Source: Suilimivivens sp963638365
GTDB lineage: Bacteria; Bacillota; Clostridia; Lachnospirales; Lachnospiraceae
DNA: 42,577 nt
NCBI GenBank assembly: GCA_963638365.1
Contig: CAVHRK010000007.1
Coordinates: forward strand, 1 to 42,577
Direction: 5' to 3'
Shown here in pieces: positions 33,795 to 42,523 of this stretch. The notes below the pieces were generated by a model. That model worked only from the letters and a program-made list of their open reading frames with translations. It ran no database searches and was not told where the DNA came from. A program made the position numbers and the translations under genes. How positions within the stretch are numbered: the stretch's first letter is position 1; every line of letters starts with the position of its first letter.

Positions 33795-34721
33795 CTATAA
33801 CTCTGTAACCGTGATCTGTGTAAGAAGCTCTGCAGCATATTCCTTCGGAATCACCGCATTTTCCAGTGTCGTGGTATTCGCTGCCGATATTGCCACGCAC
33901 AACTTTAAAGTATCTTCCATGGAAGCGCCCTGCTGCAAGGCCATGACCGCAGCCGCTACCGCACTGTCCCCGGAACCGACCGTATTCAGTGCTTTGACCT
34001 TCGGTGCTTTCGCAAACAGACACCTTTCCTCCGCAGCATACAGAATCCCCTTTTCTCCCATGGAAACAAGCACGTGCGTAATTCCTTCCGAAACAAGCTG
34101 TAAGGCTGCTTCCTTGATCTCACTAAGCTCCCTTAACCTTCTTCCGGTGAGATATTCGAGTTCTTTGCAGTTTGGCTTAATGAGGAACGGCTTCGCCTTT
34201 ACTCCCCGCACCAGCAGCTCCCCGCTCGTATCTAAAACAGAACGAATCTGCTGCTTATCTGCAAGTGCAACGAGCTGTGCATAGATGTCTGTGGGAAGCC
34301 CTTTCGGCGCACTTCCGGAAAGCACCACAAACTCACTTCCGGCAATCTTTTTCCGGTAGGTTTGCAAAAATTGCTCCTTTTCTTCTTCGGTAATTACCGG
34401 GCCGGGCTCTAAAATTTCCGTTACATAGCCATCCCCGGAAAGGACATTAATACTGGTACGGGTTTCGTCGGCAATCCGTGTAAAGGAACTCTCTGCACCA
34501 AGACCTTCCACATATTCTTCGATAAACCTTCCTGTATATCCGCCAAGAAATCCTAGGGCACATACGGAATTCCCATATTGCCGCAACACCTTCGTTACAT
34601 TGATGCCCTTTCCTCCTGCGATATTTCTTACACTTTCGCTGCGGTTGACCTGCCCGGGCAGGAGACTTGAAGTCGTTATGGTTTTATCAATTGCCGGATT
34701 TAATGTCACTGTCGTAATCAT
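33795..34721 (-). CDS. fruK: 1-phosphofructokinase-type PfkB sugar kinase
   Basis: This ribokinase-family enzyme most likely phosphorylates fructose 1-phosphate; tagatose 6-phosphate kinase is the main alternative. The substrate motif GGKGINV is at 36-42 and the ATP/catalytic motif GSGDSAVAA lies near 250 with the base aspartate D252. The N-terminus ITTVTLNPAIDKTI is typical of FruK/LacC. The start is placed at the ATG at 34721; a GTG at 34745 lacks a spaced ribosome site. It lies after recJ without the fruR or fruA neighbours usually seen, so its physiological role is less certain than its family. Confidence 0.85.
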   Translation of the reverse strand: MITTVTLNPAIDKTITTSSLLPGQVNRSESVRNIAGGKGINVTKVLRQYGNSVCALGFLGGYTGRFIEEYVEGLGAESSFTRIADETRTSINVLSGDGYVTEILEPGPVITEEEKEQFLQTYRKKIAGSEFVVLSGSAPKGLPTDIYAQLVALADKQQIRSVLDTSGELLVRGVKAKPFLIKPNCKELEYLTGRRLRELSEIKEAALQLVSEGITHVLVSMGEKGILYAAEERCLFAKAPKVKALNTVGSGDSAVAAAVMALQQGASMEDTLKLCVAISAANTTTLENAVIPKEYAAELLTQITVTEL

Positions 34722-34787
34722 TGCTTTCCTGTTCTCCTTTATCACTTTCAGAACTGTTCCATCGTTCCCTGTTCTTTTTCTTATTCC

Positions 34788-36617
34788 CTATTGGTAGTAT
34801 TGGATCATGATCTGGATGCTTTCACGCCCGTTATAGGAATTGATCTGCGGATAATAGACCATGCTGATTTCCATCTGTCCCTGCATCAATCCTCCACGGT
34901 AGGCCTGCACCAGCCGTTCTTCCCCATATTTCTGCTTCAGGTACTGATCCAGTTCTTCTCCATCCCCGAAGTATACTGCCTGATAAAGCTTCTCCTGTTC
35001 ATCCGCAATCCGGATTCTGCGGTATTTCCCTGTTTTCCCAAGTTTTGCCATGGATAAAATACTGATCTGCTTCCTTGCAAAAAGCGGCTTCGGATTCCCT
35101 ACACCAAACGGCTCCAGCTTTTCCAGCTCGGTAAGGAATTTCCGGTCGGCAAGCGGCAAGGGCAGAGGAACATCAATATGTACCACCTCTTCAAAGTCCT
35201 CACTTGTCAGGGTAGAATTGGAATTCAACGCCCTTCGGAAGCGGCCGACAAGCTGCTCGTCACTGAACCCGTCTGCCGCTGCCAGCGTAAGTCCTGCCGC
35301 CTGTCTGTGTCCTCCAAACCTGGCAAACAGCTCCTTTACCTTATTCATTTCCTCATACATGGAATACGCCTCGATCGAACGTCCGCTTCCCTTTACGCCC
35401 TCTTCGGCACTCGTCAGTACGAATACCGGCTTATGATATTTCTCACGGATCCGTCCGGCAATAATTCCCGCTAGTGACTCATGGCAGTCCGGAAGGTATA
35501 CCACCAGAATGTCATCCCCGGAAAGTTCCTGCTCCACCTGCTGCGTGGCAAGCTTTACACCTTCCTCGGTCATCTGCTTTCGGCTTTCATTCATGCTCTT
35601 TAAGTCTGCCGCAATCATTGCAGCCTCCTCCAAGGATGACGCATCGAAGAGCTCCAGTGCCCGCTTCGCGGTGTCCAGACGTCCCGTGGCATTCAGGCAC
35701 GGCCCGATTACAAAGCCTGCATGATATGGGGAAAGTGGCTTTCCATACAGGTCATTGACCTGTAAAAGCGCTTTCAGTCCGTAGTTCGTGGTTTTGGACA
35801 TTTCTTTCAGGCCCTCACGCACCAGAATCCGGTTTTCGTCTCTTAATTCCATCACATCACAGATCGTTGCAAGTGCCGTAAAGCTTAAAAGCTCCTGTAG
35901 CAGTTCCTGTGAAGCCTCCTGGCTTACCGGCTCACCACCCTGTCCGATCCAGCCGGAATTCTGTGCCTCCCTAAGCAGATACTGGATCAGCTTATAAGCA
36001 ACCACCGCCCCACAGATCTGCTTGTAAGGATACGGACAATCCTCCTGCTTCGGATCGATTACCGCAACTGCCTCCGGCAGCCGGTAAATCCGTTCTCCGT
36101 CCTGTTCCTCATAAGGGACTTCATGGTGGTCGGTCACGATAACCGTCATTCCATAAGAGTTGGCAAGCCGAATCTGGTCGGCTGCGGCAATCCCGTTATC
36201 GCAGGTCAGAATGGTATCGATACCATCCTCCTTCGCCTGTTCAATCAGATGGTCATTCAGTCCATACCCATCCTTCATCCGGTGTGGAATTACGGTATCC
36301 ACATCTGCCCCCAGAAGCCGCAGCCCCCGTAGCAGAATATACGAAGAACACACGCCATCCACATCATAATCCCCGATAATCCGGATTTTCACCTTCTGTC
36401 CGATCTTTTGAAAAAGGCATTGACCGGCCTCCTGCATTCCTTTCAATAAAGAGGGATCATGCAGATCGTCAAGGGTTCCGTTTAAAAACCGGTCAATCTC
36501 CTCTTCGGTTATAAGATCCCGGTTCCGGAGAATCCTCGCCAGCACCGGTGATATATGAAATTTCTGCGCAATCGCATTAAAATCTGCCTTCTTGGCAGCC
36601 AGCATCCATTTTGCCAT
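34788..36617 (-). CDS. recJ: Single-stranded-DNA exonuclease RecJ
   Basis: RecJ is a 5'-3' single-strand exonuclease used in recombination and repair. The DHH phosphoesterase motifs are visible: GDYDVDGVCS (D83, D85, D87 region), TCDNGIA and TDHHEVPY. The DHHA1 domain (GSGRSIEAYSM, FGGHRQAAGL) and a C-terminal OB domain follow. The start is chosen at the ATG at 36617 (MAKWMLAAKK), with GGGGG just upstream; the frame reaches 36653. Length is 609 aa, fairly typical for clostridia. It is downstream of secDF, as in many Lachnospiraceae. Confidence 0.94.
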   Translation of the reverse strand: MAKWMLAAKKADFNAIAQKFHISPVLARILRNRDLITEEEIDRFLNGTLDDLHDPSLLKGMQEAGQCLFQKIGQKVKIRIIGDYDVDGVCSSYILLRGLRLLGADVDTVIPHRMKDGYGLNDHLIEQAKEDGIDTILTCDNGIAAADQIRLANSYGMTVIVTDHHEVPYEEQDGERIYRLPEAVAVIDPKQEDCPYPYKQICGAVVAYKLIQYLLREAQNSGWIGQGGEPVSQEASQELLQELLSFTALATICDVMELRDENRILVREGLKEMSKTTNYGLKALLQVNDLYGKPLSPYHAGFVIGPCLNATGRLDTAKRALELFDASSLEEAAMIAADLKSMNESRKQMTEEGVKLATQQVEQELSGDDILVVYLPDCHESLAGIIAGRIREKYHKPVFVLTSAEEGVKGSGRSIEAYSMYEEMNKVKELFARFGGHRQAAGLTLAAADGFSDEQLVGRFRRALNSNSTLTSEDFEEVVHIDVPLPLPLADRKFLTELEKLEPFGVGNPKPLFARKQISILSMAKLGKTGKYRRIRIADEQEKLYQAVYFGDGEELDQYLKQKYGEERLVQAYRGGLMQGQMEISMVYYPQINSYNGRESIQIMIQYYQ

Positions 36618-36685
36618 TCCTACCCCCATAGACTGAAAAAGACTTGCCGCCATACAAGCAGCAAGCCTTTTATCATTCTTATTAA

Positions 36686-38938
36686 TTATGCCTTCTTCTG
36701 TGGAAATACTTTACGAAGTACTAACCACAGGGATCCGGTGATGCAGACGGAAGAATACGTACCGCAAAGAATACCTGCCATCAAAGGAAGTGCAAATTCT
36801 TTTACGGAGGAAACTCCGAATACATATAACGCTGCAACCATGATGAAGGTTGTCAGGGAAGTAAATACGCTTCGTGATAAGGTCTGGGTGATACTGGTGT
36901 TCACGATATCCTCCAGGCTGTCCTTGTTGCTCATGGTCTGCATGTTCTCACGAACACGGTCGAAGATAACGATGGTCGCATTGATGGAATAACCAACAAT
37001 CGTCAGCATACATGCAATGAAGGTATTACCAACGGAAATTCTCACAATCGCATAGAATGCAAGAACAACCAGTACGTCATGTAACAGGGCAGCTACGGCA
37101 CTTGCACCGTAACGGATATCCTTGAACCGGAACCAGATGTAAACCAGCATACATACCGCTGAAATCAGCACAGAAATAATCGCATTGGAACGCATCTCAT
37201 TACTTACGGTTGCGCTGATGGATTCTGCCGTGATCTTGTTCACGTCCACATTGAAGTTTTCAACCATGGCATTCTTGAACTCTTCACGTTCTGCCACATC
37301 CAGAGTACGTGTCTTGAAGATGACTTCGGTTGTTCCGTCGATCTTCTGTGTCTGGACATTACCGTCACCGGTAATATCTTCAATTAACGGTACGACTTGC
37401 TCATCAATATCAAGCAGGGACATATCTTCATTAAAGGTTACGTTCGTGGATGTACCACCCATAAACTCAAGGCTGTAATTCAGTGCATTCTTTCCACCGG
37501 CCTTGTTGATTCCCATAAATACAAAGCCGCTTAAAATTGCCACGATGGAAATGGTAAAGAATACCGCTTTCTTGGAAGTAAAATTTACTGCCTTCTTTTC
37601 CTTGGCAACTCCATAGAACTTCTCGCTCTTTGCACCAAGTGCATAGAAGATATTTATTAAGGTTCTGGTTATTACCATTGCGGTGAACATGGATAATACA
37701 ATACCTAAAGCAAGAGTGTAAGCAAATCCCTTAATGGTACCGGTTCCCATAATTGCAAGAACGGCTGCTGCAATCAGGGTTGTTACGTTACCATCCACGA
37801 TTGCGGAGGTTGCCTTCTTAAATCCGGTATCAATTGCAGAACGGACTGTCTTGCCCTTCGCAATCTCTTCACGGATACGGGCAAAAATAATTACGTTTGC
37901 ATCGACCGCCATACCAATGGAAAGAATAATACCGGCAATACCGGGTAAGGTCAATGTAATATCAAAAGCATCCAGAAGGATGACAATGAGTTCTACATAC
38001 AATCCCAGTGCAAGGCTCGCTGCAAAACCTGCCATACGGTAAGCAAGGATCATGAAAAGTACAATGATGATAAAACCGATGATTGCAGCTTTAATACTGG
38101 TGGAAATGGCCTCCTCACCAAGCTGTGCGCCTACAATCTTGGAATGAAGTTCTTCCAGTTCCAGCTTCAGACCACCGATACGGATCGTGGAAGCAAGCTG
38201 TTCTGCTTCATCATTCGTGAAGTTACCGGTAATCTGTGCCTCGCCTCCGAGAATCGGCTCATTGACATTCGGTGCGCTGATGATCTTTCCATCATAATAA
38301 ATTGCAATACTCTCGCCATTCTGGTAAGCATTGGTGGTTGCATCGGCAAACTTCTGTACCCCTTCGGTTGTCATGGTGAGGCTTACTACGAATTCATAGT
38401 TCTTCATCTGGTTCTGATAAGATCTGCGTTCTGCATTCTTAACATCGGTACCGGTTAATACGATAGAACCATCTGCCTGCAGCTCATCAATCGTCTTCGT
38501 CAGTGTGTAAACCGGCTGTCCGTCTGCATCTGTTCCGGTGTACTGGTAATTTAAGTTGCCATCGGAATCCGTCTGACGGATAAAGTACAGGGAACCGGGC
38601 TTTCCGAGTTCCTCCAGAATCGCATTGGCATCGGAAACACCGGGGATTTCAATATTGATCCGGTCATCGCCTTCCTGATATACCACAGATTCTGTACTGT
38701 AACCATCGACACGCTGCTGCAGCTTGTAAATGGTATCGCTCATATCCTCGCTGCTGGGTTTTTCATCGCCAACAACCTGATAGGTAATACTTACACCACC
38801 CTCCAGATCGAGGCCCAGACTGATGCTTCCTGCAGATCCGGAGCCATCTACGCCAAGTCCGACTGTCGCGGTGTAACCAAGTCCTGCCAGTAATAATACA
38901 AATACCAGCAGCAAAATGATCGCTTTGTTCTTTTTCAT
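36686..38938 (-). CDS. secDF: Fused protein translocase subunit SecDF
   Basis: SecDF is a membrane motor that uses the proton gradient to help the SecYEG export step. SecD (about 1-430) and SecF (about 440-750) are fused in one 750-aa chain. Each half has one N-terminal helix, a large extracellular domain and a five-helix RND bundle. Characteristic features are SLGLDLEGGVSITYQV near the start, GMAVDANVIIFARIREE in SecD and SINATIVIFDRVREN in SecF. The ATG follows the SCIFF maturase stop by 1 nt, implying coupled translation. Confidence 0.96.
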   Translation of the reverse strand: MKKNKAIILLLVFVLLLAGLGYTATVGLGVDGSGSAGSISLGLDLEGGVSITYQVVGDEKPSSEDMSDTIYKLQQRVDGYSTESVVYQEGDDRINIEIPGVSDANAILEELGKPGSLYFIRQTDSDGNLNYQYTGTDADGQPVYTLTKTIDELQADGSIVLTGTDVKNAERRSYQNQMKNYEFVVSLTMTTEGVQKFADATTNAYQNGESIAIYYDGKIISAPNVNEPILGGEAQITGNFTNDEAEQLASTIRIGGLKLELEELHSKIVGAQLGEEAISTSIKAAIIGFIIIVLFMILAYRMAGFAASLALGLYVELIVILLDAFDITLTLPGIAGIILSIGMAVDANVIIFARIREEIAKGKTVRSAIDTGFKKATSAIVDGNVTTLIAAAVLAIMGTGTIKGFAYTLALGIVLSMFTAMVITRTLINIFYALGAKSEKFYGVAKEKKAVNFTSKKAVFFTISIVAILSGFVFMGINKAGGKNALNYSLEFMGGTSTNVTFNEDMSLLDIDEQVVPLIEDITGDGNVQTQKIDGTTEVIFKTRTLDVAEREEFKNAMVENFNVDVNKITAESISATVSNEMRSNAIISVLISAVCMLVYIWFRFKDIRYGASAVAALLHDVLVVLAFYAIVRISVGNTFIACMLTIVGYSINATIVIFDRVRENMQTMSNKDSLEDIVNTSITQTLSRSVFTSLTTFIMVAALYVFGVSSVKEFALPLMAGILCGTYSSVCITGSLWLVLRKVFPQKKA

Positions 38939-38939
38939 T

Positions 38940-40328
38940 TTACTCTTCCTCCTCCGCTAATGCGGCTTTTATCATAATTGCGCATTCAATACGCTTTTTT
39001 TGCAATTCGCAGCCAAGATCATAGGTATCGTTGATCTTACCATGGAAATTATAGGAATTTGCAGCACAACCGCCGCTGCAATAAAATTTAGCAAAACAAT
39101 TGCAGCATTTTTCTTTCGCATAAACATTGCAGGTCTTGAATTCATCCCGGATGTCCGTGCGGACGATTCCGTCATCCACATTTCCCATCAGGAACTCTTC
39201 CTTACCTACAAACTGGTGACACGGATACAGATCTCCCCACGGTGTTACCGCAAGGTATTCCGTACCTGATCCGCAGCCGGATAATCTCTTTGCCACACAG
39301 GGGCCTCCCTGCAGATCAATCATAAAGTGGAAGAAATTTACCCCTTTTCCTTCCTTATGACGCTTCAAAAGGTCTACCGCCAGCTTATCATACTGGTCAA
39401 GCAATGTCGGAAGATCCTCCTCCTGCAACGCATAGGGTTCGGTACTCTCAGCAACCACCGGTTCTACGGAAATCTGCTCAAAACCAAGATCTGCCAGGTG
39501 CTTCACATCCTCTGAAAAGTCCAGATTGTTGCGGGTGAACGTACCTCTCACATAATAATTCATCTGGTCACGGCTCTCTGCAACCTTCTGAAACTTCGGA
39601 ACGATGAGATCGTAGCTGCCCTGTCCCTTACGGAACGGCCGCATCTTATCATTGACCTCCTTACGTCCGTCAATGCTCAGAACCACGTTGGACATTTCTT
39701 TATTGACAAATTCTAGAATGTCATCATTTAACAGTACCCCGTTGGTTGTCAGGGTAAAACGGAACTTCTTATTGTTCGGCTCCTCCAGACTTCTTCCGTA
39801 CTCGACAAGATCCTTAACCACCTGCCAGTTCATGAGCGGTTCCCCGCCGAAGAAGTCCACCTCCAGATTCATACGGTTACCGGAATTGGCAACGAGGAAA
39901 TCCAGTGCTTTCTTTCCGACCTCGAAGCTCATCAGTGCCCGTCTTCCATGATATTCGCCTTCTTCTGCAAAGCAGTAACGGCAGGCGAGGTTACAGTCAT
40001 GTGCAATATGAAGGCAGAGTGCTTTCACAACTGTCTGACGCTTCTTAAAGTCAAAAATATAATTTTCATAAATGTCCGGTGCAAACAGTTGTCCGAGTTC
40101 CTTTAACTCCCAGATCTCTCCAAGTGCTTCGGTAATATCCTCTTCGGAATACTGCCCCTTGAACTGCTCCTTCGCTTCTGCAAGGATCTCCTCTTCGGAC
40201 CTTCCTTTCTCAAGGCGTTTATCAGCTAATGCGATCAGCTCATAGCTTAAGGGATCGACCACATGCACCGAGCCGCTGTTCACATCCAGAACGATGTTAT
40301 ATCCATTGTTAATATACTGATGTATCAC
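38940..40328 (-). CDS. scfB: SCIFF peptide radical-SAM maturase
   Basis: This radical-SAM/SPASM enzyme installs a Cys-to-Thr alpha-carbon thioether in the SCIFF precursor encoded next door. Residues 1-90 resemble the precursor-binding (RRE-like) domain. The radical-SAM cluster is C112-C116-C119 (CNLACRYC). The C-terminal SPASM region carries the auxiliary cluster cysteines (GGPCVAKRLSGC, YPCHQF, CNVYAKEKCCNCFAKFYCSGGC and DLGCELQ). Length of 462 aa fits the family. An attenuator-like hairpin separates it from scfA, and secDF follows by 1 nt. Confidence 0.95.
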   Translation of the reverse strand: MIHQYINNGYNIVLDVNSGSVHVVDPLSYELIALADKRLEKGRSEEEILAEAKEQFKGQYSEEDITEALGEIWELKELGQLFAPDIYENYIFDFKKRQTVVKALCLHIAHDCNLACRYCFAEEGEYHGRRALMSFEVGKKALDFLVANSGNRMNLEVDFFGGEPLMNWQVVKDLVEYGRSLEEPNNKKFRFTLTTNGVLLNDDILEFVNKEMSNVVLSIDGRKEVNDKMRPFRKGQGSYDLIVPKFQKVAESRDQMNYYVRGTFTRNNLDFSEDVKHLADLGFEQISVEPVVAESTEPYALQEEDLPTLLDQYDKLAVDLLKRHKEGKGVNFFHFMIDLQGGPCVAKRLSGCGSGTEYLAVTPWGDLYPCHQFVGKEEFLMGNVDDGIVRTDIRDEFKTCNVYAKEKCCNCFAKFYCSGGCAANSYNFHGKINDTYDLGCELQKKRIECAIMIKAALAEEEE

Positions 40329-40359
40329 TTTTTTATATCCTTTAATTTTCTTCGAAATA

Positions 40360-40387
40360 ATAAGCAGCGACGTAAGCCGCTGCTTAT
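40360..40387 (-). terminator. Attenuator between scfA and scfB
   Basis: ATAAGCAGCG and CGCTGCTTAT pair perfectly over 10 bp (40360-40369 with 40378-40387). On the minus strand TATTT follows. A partial stop here would let the small peptide mRNA greatly outnumber the maturase mRNA. Confidence 0.65.
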
Positions 40388-40410
40388 GTTCACTTACTTA
40401 TATTCGATAC

Positions 40411-40554
40411 TTATTTTGCCTTTTCACAGGTCTGATTTCCTACGGTACAGGAAGTCTTGCATGCAGACTGGCAGGAAGTCTGGCACTCACCACATCCGCC
40501 CTTCTTCATGGATTCCTTTAAATCTCTGGTTACTAAAGTCTTAATTCTCTTCAT
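40411..40554 (-). CDS. scfA: SCIFF ribosomal peptide precursor, 47 aa
   Basis: This is the 'six cysteines in forty-five' precursor. It has the conserved leader MKRIKTLVTRDLKESMKKGG and then exactly six cysteines, C21, C24, C28, C32, C36 and C43, in CGECQTSCQSACKTSC. C32 and T37 are placed like the Cys/Thr pair I recall as cross-linked in the characterised clostridial peptide CteA. GGAG lies ten bases before the ATG. It is immediately upstream of its maturase and close to a TIGR04086 gene, the known conserved setting. The biological role of SCIFF is still unknown. It is short and easily missed by gene callers. Confidence 0.95.
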   Translation of the reverse strand: MKRIKTLVTRDLKESMKKGGCGECQTSCQSACKTSCTVGNQTCEKAK

Positions 40555-40624
40555 AATCCTATATCTCCTTTATATCCTGGTATAAAACCTTGCCTGATAT
40601 CGTCATTGTGACGTTCACTTCGAT

Positions 40625-40657
40625 AGTATAACATAAATGTGATGTTTGGGAAAGTGT
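40625..40657 (-). promoter_or_regulatory. Probable scfA promoter
   Basis: TATACT (plus-strand AGTATA, 40625-40630) is a good -10 on the minus strand. A weak TTTCCC lies 17 bp upstream. A small hairpin CGTCA/TGACG (40602-40614) falls in the leader. Confidence 0.4.
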
Positions 40658-41962
40658 TTATTTTTCTTTTTCTGAACCTTTTTCCGAATCCTTCGTGCTG
40701 TCCTCTTCCGGTTCTTTCTTTTCAGGGAGTTCCATAATCACTTTCAGGATACGGTTCTGGCTCACGCCCTGTACCTGCAGCCGGATTCCCTGCTCTGTTA
40801 CAATCTGTGCACCGTCCTCCGGCACACGGTCAAGATGCTCGATAATCAGTCCGCCGATCGAGTCATAATCCTCGGATTTCAGGTCGGTTCCCAATTCATC
40901 ATTAATATCACTCAGCTTCATGCTGCCTTCTACAAGATAGGTGCGATCCTGCATCTTCTGAATCAGTTGCTCCTCATCGGAATCATATTCATCCCGGATC
41001 TCACCAACAATCTCTTCCAAAAGGTCTTCAAGGGTAATCATGCCGGCCGTACCGCCATACTCATTCAGCACGAATGCTACATTAAAGCACTTCTGACGCA
41101 TCTCCACAAGCAGATCTGCCGTCTTCTTAAATTCATATGTATAATAAGCCTGCCGCAGAATATCACTGATCCTGAAATGCTCCTTATCCTCGACAAGAAT
41201 AAAGTCCTTAATATTGATCAGACCGATAATATTATCCTTATCCTCCTCAAAAACAGGAATCCGGGTATACATACAGTCCTTGAATACTTCCATAACCTCT
41301 TCGTAGGTTGCTTCCTTATCCACAGTCACCATATCGATTCTGGGAATCATGACATCCTTGGCTACGGCATCCCCGAAATCAAACACGTTGTAGATCATTT
41401 CACGCTCTTCGGATTCAATGACACCGTCCTCATGCCCAACCTCCACATAGGTACGAAGCTCGTTCTCGGTCATGGCGGTCTTCTTATCGCCGTCCACACG
41501 GAAAAGCTTCATGATGCCCTTTGCAAGGGAATCAATCACGAAAATAACCGGAGTCAGAAGTTTCATAAATCCGGAAATCAGCGAGGCATACAATAATGCC
41601 ATCTTTTCGGAATTAATCATCGCCATGTTCTTCGGTACGATCTCACCAAAAATCAGAATGACCACCGTCAGAATGGCTGTTGCAATTCCTACCGTAAAAT
41701 GAATGTGAATGGCAAGTGTCGTTGCCAATGCAGATGCAGAAAGGTTGACGATGTTATTGCCAATGAGGATCGCACTCAGCATCTTCCCGTATTTATCCAA
41801 TACCTCTAATGCGGTCTTCGCCCGCCTGTTTCCCTCATCTGCAAGTGTTTTAAGACGTACTCTGTTAACAGTTGTCAGTGATGTTTCTGCTGAAGAAAAG
41901 AATGCAGATAACAAAACTAAAATAATAAGCGCAACAAGTTGCATGACACCATCGGTATCCAA
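40658..41962 (-). CDS. CorC/HlyC-type CNNM membrane protein with CBS pair
   Basis: This protein is of the hemolysin C/CorC group, linked to magnesium or cobalt efflux and membrane transport. Hydrophobic segments of the DUF21 (CNNM) domain occupy about residues 1-190, starting LVALIILVLLSAFFSSAETSL. Two CBS domains (about 200-320) follow, then the CorC_HlyC C-terminal domain (about 335-415) and a Glu/Lys-rich tail. The start is probably the TTG at 41962, with AAGGAG eleven bases upstream; GTG at 41974 overlaps the ribosome site and ATG at 41944 has none. Its transported ion cannot be told from sequence. Confidence 0.9.
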   Translation of the reverse strand: MDTDGVMQLVALIILVLLSAFFSSAETSLTTVNRVRLKTLADEGNRRAKTALEVLDKYGKMLSAILIGNNIVNLSASALATTLAIHIHFTVGIATAILTVVILIFGEIVPKNMAMINSEKMALLYASLISGFMKLLTPVIFVIDSLAKGIMKLFRVDGDKKTAMTENELRTYVEVGHEDGVIESEEREMIYNVFDFGDAVAKDVMIPRIDMVTVDKEATYEEVMEVFKDCMYTRIPVFEEDKDNIIGLINIKDFILVEDKEHFRISDILRQAYYTYEFKKTADLLVEMRQKCFNVAFVLNEYGGTAGMITLEDLLEEIVGEIRDEYDSDEEQLIQKMQDRTYLVEGSMKLSDINDELGTDLKSEDYDSIGGLIIEHLDRVPEDGAQIVTEQGIRLQVQGVSQNRILKVIMELPEKKEPEEDSTKDSEKGSEKEK

Positions 41963-42013
41963 AATTTTACTCACTCCTTCTTTCTAATGCCCTTCGGCTG
42001 TCTATTGCTAAAA

Positions 42014-42042
42014 ATGATACAATAACGGGTATTCTGTGTCAA
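42014..42042 (-). promoter_or_regulatory. Promoter of the CorC-type gene
   Basis: Consensus TTGACA (42037-42042) and TATCAT (42014-42019) are separated by 17 bp on the minus strand, in the 117-130 bp gap divergent from the TIGR04086-type gene. Confidence 0.7.
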
Positions 42043-42092
42043 GAACCTACATATAAATATTACATAAAACACACATAAGGGAACGAAATTTT

Positions 42093-42467
42093 ATGAAAAC
42101 AAAGCTTCAGGTAAATGAAAGACTGCTGTTTTTCTTCAAATGCATCCTGTTCTGTGCCATCTTAACCGGTATCTTACTGCTGCTCCTGGCATTTCTCATG
42201 TACCGGCTGCGGTTTTCGGAGGGAATCGTTACCGTCTGTATCACCGCGATCTATGTCATTACCACCTTCTTTGCCGGTTTTATCACCGGAAAACGGGAAG
42301 GAAGCCGCAAGTTCCTGTGGGGACTGCTTGCAGGAAGCATTTACTTTATCATCCTGTTGATTCTGTCCATGGTGATGAAAACGCCGGGCGATCTGTCCAC
42401 CATGCACACGCTGACCGTGCTTGCACTCTGTGCCGGCGGCGGCATGTTAGGAGGTATGTTAAGCTGA
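42093..42467 (+). CDS. TIGR04086-family membrane protein, 124 aa
   Basis: This is a four-helix membrane protein (about 13-36, 44-65, 74-94 and 104-123) with a basic loop TGKREGSRK between helices 2 and 3 and a glycine-rich last helix (GGGMLGGM). These features match the TIGR04086 family, which is found beside SCIFF genes across the Clostridia. The function is unknown; a link to SCIFF export or action is inferred from neighbourhood only. It is the only plus-strand chromosomal gene in the window. AAGGGA precedes the ATG. Confidence 0.85.
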   Translation: MKTKLQVNERLLFFFKCILFCAILTGILLLLLAFLMYRLRFSEGIVTVCITAIYVITTFFAGFITGKREGSRKFLWGLLAGSIYFIILLILSMVMKTPGDLSTMHTLTVLALCAGGGMLGGMLS

Positions 42468-42523
42468 GCCAAATCCTTTATGCCTGGTGCGGCATTCTGT
42501 GAAAATGGATCTTTCTGTTTTAA

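Noticed and set aside
40835..41596. 253-codon plus-strand ORF opposite the CorC-type gene
   Set aside because: The minus-strand frame carries membrane, CBS and CorC domains; this is its mirror.
42468..42523. Rho-independent terminator after the TIGR04086-type gene
   Set aside because: The best stem is 5 bp (ATGCC/GGCAT) and the T-run is too far downstream.
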